This document shows, in pieces, positions 7,594 to 15,234 of a DNA stretch of 17,064 bases. Source of the stretch: Chloroflexota bacterium (GTDB lineage: Bacteria > Chloroflexota > Limnocylindria > P2-11E); contig VBEU01000039.1 in NCBI GenBank assembly GCA_005883775.1, positions 1-17,064 on the forward strand, given 5' to 3'. A model generated the notes under the pieces. That model ran no database searches. It was not told the origin of the DNA and saw nothing but the letters and a program-made list of their open reading frames with translations. Positions within the stretch are counted from its first letter, which is position 1, and each line of letters starts with the position of its first letter. A program made the translations under genes and the position numbers.

Positions 7594-8260
7594 CCTTCTG
7601 GCTGTCGCTCGCGGGTGGGATCGTGCTCTATTTCAGCTTCCTCGCCGGAGGCGCCCCCGACACCGGATGGTTCTCGTACGCCCCGCTCGCCGAGCGAGCC
7701 TTCGCGCCCGGCACGGGCGTCGATTACTACATCGTCGGTCTCGCGGTGAACGGCGCCGGCACGATCATCGGCGCCATCAATCTGGCCGTGACGATCCTGC
7801 TGATGCGCTGCCCGGGCATGGCTATCTCGCGCGTCCCGCTCTTCGTCTGGATGACTCTGATCACGAGCATCCTCATTCTCGGCGCCTACCCCGCGCTCAC
7901 GGCGGCGCTGGTCATGCTTCTCGTCGACAGAGGGCTCGGCGGCCATTTCTTCGATCCGGCCGGCGGTGGCCAGGCGGTGCTGTGGCAGCACCTCTTCTGG
8001 TTCTTCGGACACCCCGAGGTCTACATCATGATCCTGCCGGCGATGGGGATGATCTCGGAGGTCATCCCGGTCTTCAGCCGGAAGCCGATCTTCGGCTACG
8101 CCTTTGTCGCGGGCTCGAGCGTCGCGATCGCCTTCCTGTCCTTCGGCGTGTGGGCGCACCACATGTTCGCGGTGGGTCTAGGCGATACCGAGAACGCGAT
8201 CTTCTCCGCGACGAGCATGCTCATCGCGATACCGACCGGCGTGAAGATCTTCAACTGGAT

Positions 8261-8460
8261 CGCGACGATGATCGGCGGCCGCCTTCGCATGACGACAGCG
8301 ATGCTCTTTGCGGTCGGCTTCATCGCGATGTTCGTCATCGGCGGCCTCTCGGGCGTGTCGCTCGCCGTGGTTCCGATCGACCTCGCCGTCACCGACAGCT
8401 ACTACGTCGTGGCGCATCTGCATTACGTCCTCTTCGGAGGGACCATGCTCGGCATCTTCG
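8261..8460 (+). repeat. 200-bp perfect direct repeat, copy 1 (native, in coxA)
   Basis: This lies in coxA and encodes the ATMIGGRLRMTTAM...HLHYVLFGGTMLGIF region, where it fits the CoxA family. It is identical base for base with 9079-9278, 818 bp downstream. Confidence 0.97.
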
Positions 8461-8881
8461 CCGGCGCGTACTACTGGTTCCCAAAGATGACCGGGCGGCT
8501 CCTCGGCGAAGTCCTGGGCCGGTGGCATTTCTGGACGGCGTTCGTCGGGCTCAACCTCACGTTCCTGCCGCAGCACTGGCTCGGCGCCGTCGGGATGCCG
8601 CGGCGGGTGTTCACGTACGCGGCCGACACCGGCTGGGGTCCGCTGAATCTCATATCGACGATCGGCGCGGCGATCCTCGCCATCGCGATCGCGATCTTTT
8701 TCGTGAACGTCGTCCGCAGCCTGCGTTCCGGTGAGATCGCCGGAGACGATCCCTGGGACGCGTTCACGCTCGAATGGTCCACCACGTCGCCGCCGCTACC
8801 CGAGAACTTCGCGACCATTCCGGCCGTGACCGGACGTCGCCCGCTCTGGGATCGCAAGCATCCCGAGCTGCGAGACGCGCG

Positions 8882-9355
8882 ATGATCGCGGCTCGGCCCG
8901 CCGTCGCGACGAATCGGACGCTTCTCGGCGTCGTCATTTTCATCGCGTCGGAGTCGATCTTCTTCCTCGCGATCGTGCTCGCCTACATCGCGTACCGCGA
9001 GGCCGGGCTCGCGACCGCGAAGGCGACGCTGGACCTTGGCCGGACCGCGATCTTTTCCCTCGCGCTCTTTGGAAGCAGCGCGACGATGATCGGCGGCCGC
9101 CTTCGCATGACGACAGCGATGCTCTTTGCGGTCGGCTTCATCGCGATGTTCGTCATCGGCGGCCTCTCGGGCGTGTCGCTCGCCGTGGTTCCGATCGACC
9201 TCGCCGTCACCGACAGCTACTACGTCGTGGCGCATCTGCATTACGTCCTCTTCGGAGGGACCATGCTCGGCATCTTCGTGGGCATGTACTGGCACTTCGT
9301 CGACGCGGTGTGGGTCGTCGTGTTCAGCGTCGTCTATCTGGGGACGCTGTTATGA
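8882..9355 (+). CDS. coxC: Cytochrome c oxidase subunit III, chimeric with a coxA segment
   Basis: 157 residues from ATG 8882, overlapping the coxA stop by ATGA. Residues 1 to about 66 are a normal subunit III start (NRTLLGVVIFIASESIFFLA, helices I-II). The last 25 residues, with GMYWHFVDAVWVVVF, are the normal C-terminal helix. Between them, about 66 residues are identical to CoxA, including HLHYVLFGG, encoded by a perfect 200-bp copy of coxA 8261-8460. Subunit III normally has about 100 residues with several helices here. The frame is kept at both joints. Subunit III has no metal centre and stabilises subunit I and O2 delivery; this product would lack its central helices. Assembly chimera is the leading explanation and gene conversion the alternative. 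Confidence 0.85.
   Translation: MIAARPAVATNRTLLGVVIFIASESIFFLAIVLAYIAYREAGLATAKATLDLGRTAIFSLALFGSSATMIGGRLRMTTAMLFAVGFIAMFVIGGLSGVSLAVVPIDLAVTDSYYVVAHLHYVLFGGTMLGIFVGMYWHFVDAVWVVVFSVVYLGTLL
9079..9278 (+). repeat. 200-bp perfect direct repeat, copy 2 (misplaced, in coxC)
   Basis: Identical to 8261-8460 with no mismatch. It interrupts coxC after SSATM and ends just before VGMYWHF. Both joints keep the frame. The left joint falls in a stretch (cgcgacgatg) that native coxC would be expected to share, because SATM and IATM are encoded alike. Confidence 0.97.
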
Positions 9356-9537
9356 ACGGACACCCCCCGACGCACGGGCCGGCCCCGTCCATCTGGCCGG
9401 TGACGCTCGCGACCGGTGTTGGCCTCGCCGCGGTGGGCGTCCTGACGAGCCCCATCGTCGTCGCTGCCGGCGCGCTGATCGTGGCGGCGGCTTTGATCGG
9501 ATGGGTGCGCGAAGCCCTCGACGAGGCCGCGCCGTGA
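9352..9537 (+). CDS. Small two-helix protein, probable cytochrome c oxidase subunit IV
   Basis: 61 residues from ATG 9352, overlapping the coxC stop by ATGA and the Rieske start by GTGA. A short polar N-terminus with His/Pro (HPPTHGPAPSIWP) is followed by two hydrophobic segments (about 14-30 and 33-50) and an acidic tail (WVREALDEAA). Small two-helix subunits of this size are found beside subunits I-III in many bacterial aa3 oxidases, where they assist assembly or stability. The call rests on size, topology and position, not on a catalytic motif. Confidence 0.65.
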   Translation: MNGHPPTHGPAPSIWPVTLATGVGLAAVGVLTSPIVVAAGALIVAAALIGWVREALDEAAP

Positions 9538-10034
9538 ACGAGATCTCACGCCGACGGTTCCTCTCGCGCATCACGCTTGCGCTCACCGCCTTCATCGGCG
9601 GGATCGTCGGTCTCCCCATCCTCGGGTATCTCCTCGCGCCACTTTTTAGCGCGCCCACCGACGAGCTCGTGCCGGTGGGCGCGATCACGGATTTCCCGGT
9701 CGGCGAGACGAAGCTCGTGTCGGTCCGCGACCCGAGCCCGCTCGCGTGGGCGGGTCAGACCGCGGACACCGCGCTCTGGGTGCGCCGCCGTGAGCAGAGC
9801 GGACCGCAGATGTTCCAGGTCTTCAACGTGAACTGCACCCACCTGGGATGTCCGGTGAACTGGCAGGCCGGAGCGAAGCTTTTCCTCTGCCCGTGCCACG
9901 GCGGCGTCTTCTACAGCGACGGCACCGTGGCCGGCGGGCCGCCGCCACGGCCGCTCTTCGAACGCGAATGGGAGGTGAGCGGCGATCGGCTTCTCGTGCG
10001 CCAGCAGCCGCTCCCGACGGTCAAGCAGGGATGA
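9534..10034 (+). CDS. qcrA: Rieske iron-sulfur protein of a menaquinol-cytochrome c reductase
   Basis: 166 residues from GTG 9534, which overlaps the preceding stop by GTGA; longer in-frame starts would run back into coxC. The N-terminus has a twin-arginine-like motif (SRRRFLSR) followed by one hydrophobic anchor, as in Tat-exported Rieske proteins. Box 1 CTHLGC (Cys101, His103, Cys106) and box 2 CPCHGG (Cys119, Cys121, His122) hold the [2Fe-2S] cluster and the disulfide, and a GPPPRPL loop follows. The protein takes the first electron from quinol at the outer face and passes it to a cytochrome c. It is intact, and translationally coupled to cytochrome b downstream. The symbol is given by analogy with bcc complexes. 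Confidence 0.92.
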   Translation: MNEISRRRFLSRITLALTAFIGGIVGLPILGYLLAPLFSAPTDELVPVGAITDFPVGETKLVSVRDPSPLAWAGQTADTALWVRRREQSGPQMFQVFNVNCTHLGCPVNWQAGAKLFLCPCHGGVFYSDGTVAGGPPPRPLFEREWEVSGDRLLVRQQPLPTVKQG

Positions 10035-11365
10035 GCCGGCTGCGGGAAGCGGGGAAGCTGCCGGGCCGTGTGGTGACATGGCTCGGCGAGCGCTTCGAGC
10101 TCGAGGACTCGGTCATGGCGGTCCTGCGCCATCCGGTGCCGCGCGAGCTCGAACGGCCGGTCGGGTGGTGGTACGTGCTGGGTAGCGCCACGCTCGCCGT
10201 CTTCATCGCGCAGGTGGTCACCGGTGTCGGCCTCGCGATGACGTACGTGCCTGCGCCGAACAGCGCGTACGACTCGCTCCAATTCATCAGCCACGGGGCA
10301 AGCCTCGGAGCGGTCGTCCGCGGGATGCACTACTTCGGCGCCGGCGCGATGGTGATCCTCGTCCTTGCGCACATGACCCAGGTCTATCTCTTCGGCGCCT
10401 TCAAGTTCCCCCGCGAGGCGAACTGGCTCACCGGATCGCTCCTCCTTCTTGCGACGCTCGCGATCATCGGCGAGTGGCTGACACGCCTGATCGTCGCGGG
10501 GAACAACGTCGGCGGCGCGACCCTCACGCGCTTCTACGCCACGCACGTGTTCCTGATCCCCGCCGCCATCTTCGGCCTCATCGGCATGCACCTCTATCTG
10601 GTCGTGAAGCGCGGGATCTCCGAGCCACCGGTAGCGGGCCTGCCGGTCGACCCGCCGTCCTATCGCGCGCGCTATGCCGAGATGCTGCGTCGCGGTATCC
10701 CCTTCTGGCCCGACTCCGCCTGGCGTGACGCCGTGGCGGCGGCGGCCGTCGTGGCCGCGGTCGTGCTGCTCGCCGCGATCCTGGGCGCGCCTGATCTCAA
10801 CAAACCCGCGGACCCGACGAATGTCGTGGCCGATCCGCGGCCCGACTGGTATTTCCTTGGGTACTTCGCGATCCTCGCGCTGATCCCGCCGGCGACCGAA
10901 GCTGTCGTCATCGTCGGGCTTCCGCTCTTCGCGTTCACGTTCCTCTTCCTGGTACCGCTTCTCTGGCCCGATGGAGAGCGACACTGGTCGCGGCGGCCCG
11001 CCGCGATCGCGGCGGTCGCTCTGCCCTTCATCGCGTATGCGGCGCTCACCGTGGCCGGGATCGAATCGCCGTGGGTGCCGAAGCTCGAGGGCGGAACCCT
11101 GCCCGGATCCGTGACGCAGGGTCTGACCGAGCCCGCGCGCCGCGGGAGCGACCTGTTCGTTTCGAAAGCGTGCGTGGCGTGCCACGCGATCGAAGGGGCG
11201 GGCGGTCGGCGCGGGCCGGACCTTAGTCATGTCGGCTCGCGCTTGAATCGCGACCAGCTCACCGCACGGATCGCGACCGGAGGTGGCGGTATGCCCGCGT
11301 TCGCCGGGAGCCTCACACCGAACGAGTTGGATGACCTCGTTACGTTCCTTACGACGCGCCGGTAG
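10031..11365 (+). CDS. qcrB: Cytochrome b (b6 plus subunit IV) fused to a cytochrome c domain, internally shortened
   Basis: 444 residues from ATG 10031 (ATGA overlap with the Rieske gene). The b6-like part has haem ligands His100/His114 in helix B and His172/His187 in helix D, the 14-residue gap of the second pair being b6f-like. The subunit IV part has PDWYF (271-275); the PDWY form of the Qo motif is associated with menaquinol users. A C-terminal cytochrome c domain follows (CVACH about 381-385, Met about 421 in GGMPAF). After LLLLATLA, at about 10463, the sequence jumps to IIGEWLTRL. About 29 residues with the GYxLPWDQ region of helix C and the Qo-side cd loop, present across the family, are missing in frame. 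As written the Qo site would be lost. Assembly error is suspected. Confidence 0.9.
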   Translation: MSRLREAGKLPGRVVTWLGERFELEDSVMAVLRHPVPRELERPVGWWYVLGSATLAVFIAQVVTGVGLAMTYVPAPNSAYDSLQFISHGASLGAVVRGMHYFGAGAMVILVLAHMTQVYLFGAFKFPREANWLTGSLLLLATLAIIGEWLTRLIVAGNNVGGATLTRFYATHVFLIPAAIFGLIGMHLYLVVKRGISEPPVAGLPVDPPSYRARYAEMLRRGIPFWPDSAWRDAVAAAAVVAAVVLLAAILGAPDLNKPADPTNVVADPRPDWYFLGYFAILALIPPATEAVVIVGLPLFAFTFLFLVPLLWPDGERHWSRRPAAIAAVALPFIAYAALTVAGIESPWVPKLEGGTLPGSVTQGLTEPARRGSDLFVSKACVACHAIEGAGGRRGPDLSHVGSRLNRDQLTARIATGGGGMPAFAGSLTPNELDDLVTFLTTRR

Positions 11366-11420
11366 CCGTATCGCCGTGCGTTGCGTCGAGTTTGACAACT
11401 GCGGGAACAGACCGGGACCG

Positions 11421-11426
11421 TAGCCT
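11421..11426 (+). promoter_or_regulatory. -10 box of the spermidine-synthase-like gene (leaderless type)
   Basis: TAGCCT is followed by six bases (ccgccg) and ATG 11433. A TTGACA occurs at 11392-11397, but the 23-bp spacing is too long for an ordinary -35, so I do not count it. No terminator is evident in the 67-bp gap after qcrB. Confidence 0.55.
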
Positions 11427-11432
11427 CCGCCG

Positions 11433-13694
11433 ATGCCCCTGTCGCGGTACGTTTGCATCGGCCTGGTCTCCGCCGCCGCCCTCCTCTTCCAGGTAGCGCA
11501 GACCCGACTCTTCAGCGCTTCGTACGGCTATCACCTGACGTATCTCGTGATCAGCGTGTCGCTTCTCGGAGTGGGCAGCGGTGCGACCCTGAGCGGCATT
11601 TTCGACTCGCGCCCGAGACGTCCGGGGGTCGCCACTCTCGCCCTCGCGGCGGCGGCGAGCGCCGTTGCCGCACTCCTCCTCGAAACGCACATCGACCCGG
11701 GTGTCGCGCTGGCTGCAGCCATCCTGATCGCATACGTCGCGGGAGCCCTGCCATTCGTCTTCGCGAGCTGGATCGTCGTTCGCAGCCTGCGCCAGGACCC
11801 ACGCCGCGCAGGCCGTCTCTATTCCGCGGACTTAGTGGGCGCCGCCGCCGGGAGCCTTCTCGCCTTCGCGGGTTTGCCGCTGCTTGGTGGGCCCGGCTTG
11901 TATGGCGTATCCGCGAGTCTCTCCGCGCTCGCCGCGCTTGCCGTTGCCGGCCTCCGAATGCGGACCATCGCGGGCGTCGTCGCGGCGTCGGCCATGACCG
12001 TCGCGTTGACGTTGGCCGGTGACGCGATCGCTCCCCCGCAGAGTGGACCGGCCAAAAGACCGGTGTACGGCGAAAACATCACGCACCTTGCGACCCGCTG
12101 GGATCCACACGCACGGGTCGATGTCCTCTACTACGACGGACTTGCGGCCGGCGAGATGTATCGCAATCTGATCGATCCCGCTTACGCCGCGTCGCGCCCC
12201 GATGCGGACTTCATGCTGCTCGACCAGAGCGCAGCCACGCAGATCCTCGAGGGATCAGGCGACATGAGCGTTCTTCGTGCCAGCATCATCGCCGCTCCCT
12301 ACGAGCTGCTGACACGACCTCACGTCCTGATCATCGGCCCCGGCGGCGGCATCGATATTCAGAACGCGCTCATTCACGACGCCTCGCGGGTCGACGCGGT
12401 CGAGGTGAATCGGGGCGTCTCCGCGCTGATGCGCGGTCCCCTCGCCGCCTACAGCGGTCACGTGTACACCGGCGATCGTGTGAGCGTCGTGGACGACGAG
12501 GCACGGAGCTACATCAGGCGGTCGTCGGACCGGTACGACCTGATCCTCATGACGGTCGTCGACAGCTATGCCGCGCTGGCGAGCGGCGCCTATGCGCTCT
12601 CCGAGAGCTACCTCTACACGGCAGAGGCTTTCGATGATTATCTCGGTCACGTAGCGGACCACGGCGAGTTGGCAGTCGGGCGCTTCTATCGCGATCCGCC
12701 GGTCGAGATGCTCAACACCGCGGCTCTGGGGGTGGACGCGCTCCGCAGGCGCGGAATCGCCGACCCACTCGCACACCTCATCGTTCTGCGCTATGCGGAC
12801 TTCGGGCTCCTGATCGTTCGGAGTGACGCGTTCGACCTCGCCTCGGCCGGCGCCATGCGCCAGTTCGCAGCAGAGCACGGCTTCACTGTCGCTTTCGATC
12901 CGCTCGATCGCACAGGCCCGTTCGCCGAGGATCTGGTCGGGACACCCGTGCCGGCCACTGACAACCGGCCCTTCTTCTTCGCGAACGATCCCGGAGCCCA
13001 CGTGCCGGTCGCGTATCTGATCCTGTTCGGTGCGCTCATCCCCGCGGTGGTGCTGTCCTGGGGGCTGCTCCTGATTCCACTTCGCAAGGTCATGGGTGCG
13101 GCGCTCATGACCGAGCTCGGCCGGCGAACCACGATTCAGGCTCTCGCGGTCGGCTTCGGCTTCATCGCGGCCGAGATCGTCCTGCTCCAGCGACTCACGC
13201 TGTATCTCGGTCAGCCTGCGCTCGCTCTGGCGCTTGGACTCGCCGCGCTCCTTGTCGGCGCAGCTGGCGGATCAGCAGCGTCAGCCGGCGGCAGACTGGG
13301 CGTTACCCGTGCGGCGCTCGCGAGTGCCGTCGTCGTGACGGTGGCGTTCCTCGCGTTTGACCGCGTCGCGGCCGGCACTCTGGCGTGGCCGCTCCTCGCC
13401 CGAGGCGCCGCCGCGTGTCTTGTGGCCACAGCGATCGGGGTGCCTCTTGGCACGGTCTTTCCGACGGTCATCGCCTCAGCCGGCATGCGTAACGACGGTC
13501 TGGTCGCGTGGGCCTGGGCGGTCAACGGCGCCGCCTCGGTCGTCGGATCGATCCTTGCCGTCGTCGCCGCCATCGCGATCGGCTTCAGCGGGGTCGGATT
13601 CCTCGCGGCCGCTTGTTATCTCGTTGCGGCGCTTCCGGCGGTGCGAGGCGTCAGGCTGCGGACCGGCGCGGAGACCTTGCCTCAACCCACCTGA
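11433..13694 (+). CDS. Membrane-embedded spermidine-synthase-like protein (fused MFS/SpeE type)
   Basis: 753 residues from ATG 11433, fixed by the -10 box. About seven hydrophobic helices fill residues 1-200. A cytoplasmic Rossmann methyltransferase-like domain follows (about 290-510) with the SAM/dcSAM-binding loop IIGPGGGIDIQNAL, an acidic VDAVEVN strand end, VVDDEARSY, DLILMTVVDSY and a TDNRPFFFAND motif. A second block of helices runs from about 525 to 745. The domain is related to spermidine synthase (aminopropyl transfer), but membrane-flanked versions are mostly uncharacterised and their substrate is unknown. The gene stands alone behind its own promoter. No truncation is visible. Confidence 0.8.
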   Translation: MPLSRYVCIGLVSAAALLFQVAQTRLFSASYGYHLTYLVISVSLLGVGSGATLSGIFDSRPRRPGVATLALAAAASAVAALLLETHIDPGVALAAAILIAYVAGALPFVFASWIVVRSLRQDPRRAGRLYSADLVGAAAGSLLAFAGLPLLGGPGLYGVSASLSALAALAVAGLRMRTIAGVVAASAMTVALTLAGDAIAPPQSGPAKRPVYGENITHLATRWDPHARVDVLYYDGLAAGEMYRNLIDPAYAASRPDADFMLLDQSAATQILEGSGDMSVLRASIIAAPYELLTRPHVLIIGPGGGIDIQNALIHDASRVDAVEVNRGVSALMRGPLAAYSGHVYTGDRVSVVDDEARSYIRRSSDRYDLILMTVVDSYAALASGAYALSESYLYTAEAFDDYLGHVADHGELAVGRFYRDPPVEMLNTAALGVDALRRRGIADPLAHLIVLRYADFGLLIVRSDAFDLASAGAMRQFAAEHGFTVAFDPLDRTGPFAEDLVGTPVPATDNRPFFFANDPGAHVPVAYLILFGALIPAVVLSWGLLLIPLRKVMGAALMTELGRRTTIQALAVGFGFIAAEIVLLQRLTLYLGQPALALALGLAALLVGAAGGSAASAGGRLGVTRAALASAVVVTVAFLAFDRVAAGTLAWPLLARGAAACLVATAIGVPLGTVFPTVIASAGMRNDGLVAWAWAVNGAASVVGSILAVVAAIAIGFSGVGFLAAACYLVAALPAVRGVRLRTGAETLPQPT

Positions 13695-13744
13695 ATCGCG
13701 CGCTGGGAGGTCGGTGCAGCCGCACCTCACGGCCGACGCGCCAG

Positions 13745-13750
13745 TAAACT
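13745..13750 (+). promoter_or_regulatory. -10 box of the GNAT gene (leaderless type)
   Basis: TAAACT is followed by six bases (ccggcg) and ATG 13757, the same geometry as at 4680, 6471, 11421 and 16704. No -35 is recognisable. Confidence 0.5.
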
Positions 13751-13756
13751 CCGGCG

Positions 13757-14194
13757 ATGGCGGACGCGCGCGTGCGACCGATGACCGAGCTCGACATTGA
13801 AGGCATCTGCCGTATCGACGAACGCATCACCGGGAAATATCGACCCGAGGTCTGGGAGCAACGGGCCGCCTATTACCTCCGCCGCGACCCCGACTCGTCG
13901 CAGGTGGCGGAGGCCGATGGCCGCGTGGTCGGCTTCATGCTCGGCGAGGTGCGCGGCGGCGAGTTCGGTCTCGAAGAGCCGACCGGCTGGGTCGAGTTCT
14001 TCGGCGTCGACCCGGCGGCGCGCGAGAAGGGCATCGGCCGCCGTTTGATCGAAGCGCTCCTCGGCCACTTTCGGGCGAAGGGCGCGCACGTCGCGCGCAC
14101 GATGGTCGCGGCGCAGGACAAGGAGATCGCCGCCTTCATCGCGGCGATGGGCTTCGCCCCGGCGCCGCTCACTGCGCTGGAGAAACGGCTCTAA
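13757..14194 (+). CDS. GNAT-family N-acetyltransferase
   Basis: 145 residues, a single GNAT domain. The acetyl-CoA-binding motif A reads FFGVDPAAREKGIGRRLIEALL (about 82-103), with the R-x-K-G-x-G pyrophosphate loop. The preceding strand (SQVAEADGRVVGFMLGE) and the final strand after IAAMGFAPAP also match the fold. The N-terminus (VRPMTELDIEGICRIDE) is the usual first strand-helix. The domain moves an acetyl group from acetyl-CoA to an amine or protein N-terminus; the substrate cannot be told. The ATG start lies 6 nt after a -10 box. The following dehydrogenase begins 11 bp after the stop, so the two probably form one transcript. Confidence 0.85.
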   Translation: MADARVRPMTELDIEGICRIDERITGKYRPEVWEQRAAYYLRRDPDSSQVAEADGRVVGFMLGEVRGGEFGLEEPTGWVEFFGVDPAAREKGIGRRLIEALLGHFRAKGAHVARTMVAAQDKEIAAFIAAMGFAPAPLTALEKRL

Positions 14195-14205
14195 ACCGCG
14201 CCACG

Positions 14206-15231
14206 GTGACCGACCGGCTCGTCGTGCTGATCGCATCGCCTCTCGAGGCCGAGCACGTCGATCGGATCCGCGCCGTCGATCCGCGCATCGAGGTCCTGCA
14301 CGATCCCGATCTCTTGCCGCGGCCGCGTTATCTCTCGGACCACACCGGTTCCCCCACGACACGAACTCCAGACGAAGAGGCGAGATTCCTCGAGATGCTT
14401 CGGCGCGCCGAGGTCGTGTTCGATTTCCCTTCCGGGCATTTCCGCGACCTTGCGGCGGTGGCTCCCCGCCTCCGTTGGTTACAGGCGACCAGCGCGGGCA
14501 TCGGCCAGTTCGTGCTGCGGCTCGGGCTCGACCGCACCGACATCACGTTCACGACGGCGAGCGGTGTTCACGCGCGGCCGCTCGCCGATTTCTGTTTGAT
14601 GGCGATGCTCATGTTCGCGAAGAACTACGCCTTGATGGAGCGCGACAAGAACGCGAAGCGGTGGGAGCGCTACTGCGGCGAAGAGCTGACCGATAAGACG
14701 CTCGCGATCGTGGGCCTCGGCCGCGTCGGCCAGGAGATCGCGCGGCACGGAAAGCGGATGGGCATGCGCGTGACCGGAATGCGCCGATCGGACGAACCCG
14801 TGGCCGATGTCGACAAGCTCTTTGACCGCGCGGGCCTTCACGCGTTGCTTCGAGAGGCGGACTTCCTTGTGCTCGCCGCGCCACATACCCCCGAGACCGA
14901 GGGCATCATCGGCAAGGACGAGCTCGCGCAGCTCCGGCCGACCGCGGTCGTCATCAACGTGGGCCGCGGGGCGCTCCTCGACGAGGAGGCGCTGATCCGG
15001 GCGCTTGAGGAAAAGCGTCTGGCCGGCGCGGCGCTCGACGTTCTGCGCGACGAGCCACCCCCACACGACTCGCCGCTCTGGGACATGCCCAACGTGATCC
15101 TGAGTCCACACTCGGCGAGCACGGTCACGCAGGAGAACGCGCGCATCACCGAGATCTTTTGCGAGAACCTGCGCCGGTATCTCGGGGGCCAACCACTGCG
15201 CAACGTTCTTGATAAGAAGAAGCTGTACTGA
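14206..15231 (+). CDS. D-2-hydroxyacid dehydrogenase (NAD-dependent)
   Basis: 341 residues from GTG 14206, 11 bp after the GNAT stop. The N-terminal substrate domain contains a segment with LRWLQATSAGIGQF. The Rossmann fold has GLGRVGQEIA (about 168-178). The catalytic triad of the family is visible: Arg254 in NVGRGALLDE, Glu283 in LRDEPPP and His302 in SPHSAS. Such enzymes reduce 2-keto acids to D-2-hydroxy acids with NAD(P)H; this shape is shared by glyoxylate/hydroxypyruvate reductases and phosphoglycerate dehydrogenase-like proteins, and the substrate is not decidable. Asp is not visible at the end of beta-2, where the sequence reads VTGMRRS; the Arg pair suggests NADP(H) preference, an inference. 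It converges on the F420 oxidoreductase with 3 bp between the stops. Confidence 0.88.
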   Translation: MTDRLVVLIASPLEAEHVDRIRAVDPRIEVLHDPDLLPRPRYLSDHTGSPTTRTPDEEARFLEMLRRAEVVFDFPSGHFRDLAAVAPRLRWLQATSAGIGQFVLRLGLDRTDITFTTASGVHARPLADFCLMAMLMFAKNYALMERDKNAKRWERYCGEELTDKTLAIVGLGRVGQEIARHGKRMGMRVTGMRRSDEPVADVDKLFDRAGLHALLREADFLVLAAPHTPETEGIIGKDELAQLRPTAVVINVGRGALLDEEALIRALEEKRLAGAALDVLRDEPPPHDSPLWDMPNVILSPHSASTVTQENARITEIFCENLRRYLGGQPLRNVLDKKKLY

Positions 15232-15234
15232 GCG

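Larger units (their letters stand above)
7367..8885 (+). pseudogene. coxA: Cytochrome c oxidase subunit I, with internal deletion and frameshift
   Basis: The gene starts at ATG 7367 (overlapping the coxB stop) in one frame and from about 7590 continues in the next frame to TGA 8883-8885. Residues up to TVHG (His about 73, a haem a ligand) are normal. Then the frame jumps directly to LSFWLSLAGG, skipping about 35 residues that family members have (the rest of helix II and a loop of the NYLVPLMIGA type). The remainder is complete: GHPEVY with CuB His and the cross-linking Tyr, the WAHHMF CuB pair, and HLHY with the a3/a haem ligands. It is the catalytic proton-pumping subunit reducing O2 in the membrane. 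As written it cannot be translated in full; a 104- or 106-nt-sized loss would explain both gap and frame. It contains copy 1 of the 200-bp repeat. Confidence 0.9.

Noticed and set aside
8261..9278. The 200-bp repeat pair as a mobile element or recombination site
   Set aside because: Copy 1 is plain coxA coding sequence, with no inverted ends, target duplication or transposase gene.
11392..11397. TTGACA as -35 of the spermidine-synthase-like gene
   Set aside because: It lies 23 bp from the TAGCCT box, too far for a normal promoter; a weaker unrecognised -35 or none is more likely.
9911..11458. A long open frame on the minus strand opposite cytochrome b
   Set aside because: It is rich in Arg/Asp/Glu/His with no domain-like pattern and mirrors the codon bias of qcrB; a typical shadow frame in GC-rich DNA.
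13700..13745. Hairpin (GGTGC/GCACC) after the spermidine-synthase-like gene as a terminator
   Set aside because: The stem is only about 5 bp and is not followed by a T-run.
14192..14205. TAAACC before GTG 14206 as another leaderless -10 box
   Set aside because: It lacks the final T, the spacer is 8 nt, and it includes the GNAT stop codon; co-transcription with the GNAT gene is simpler.
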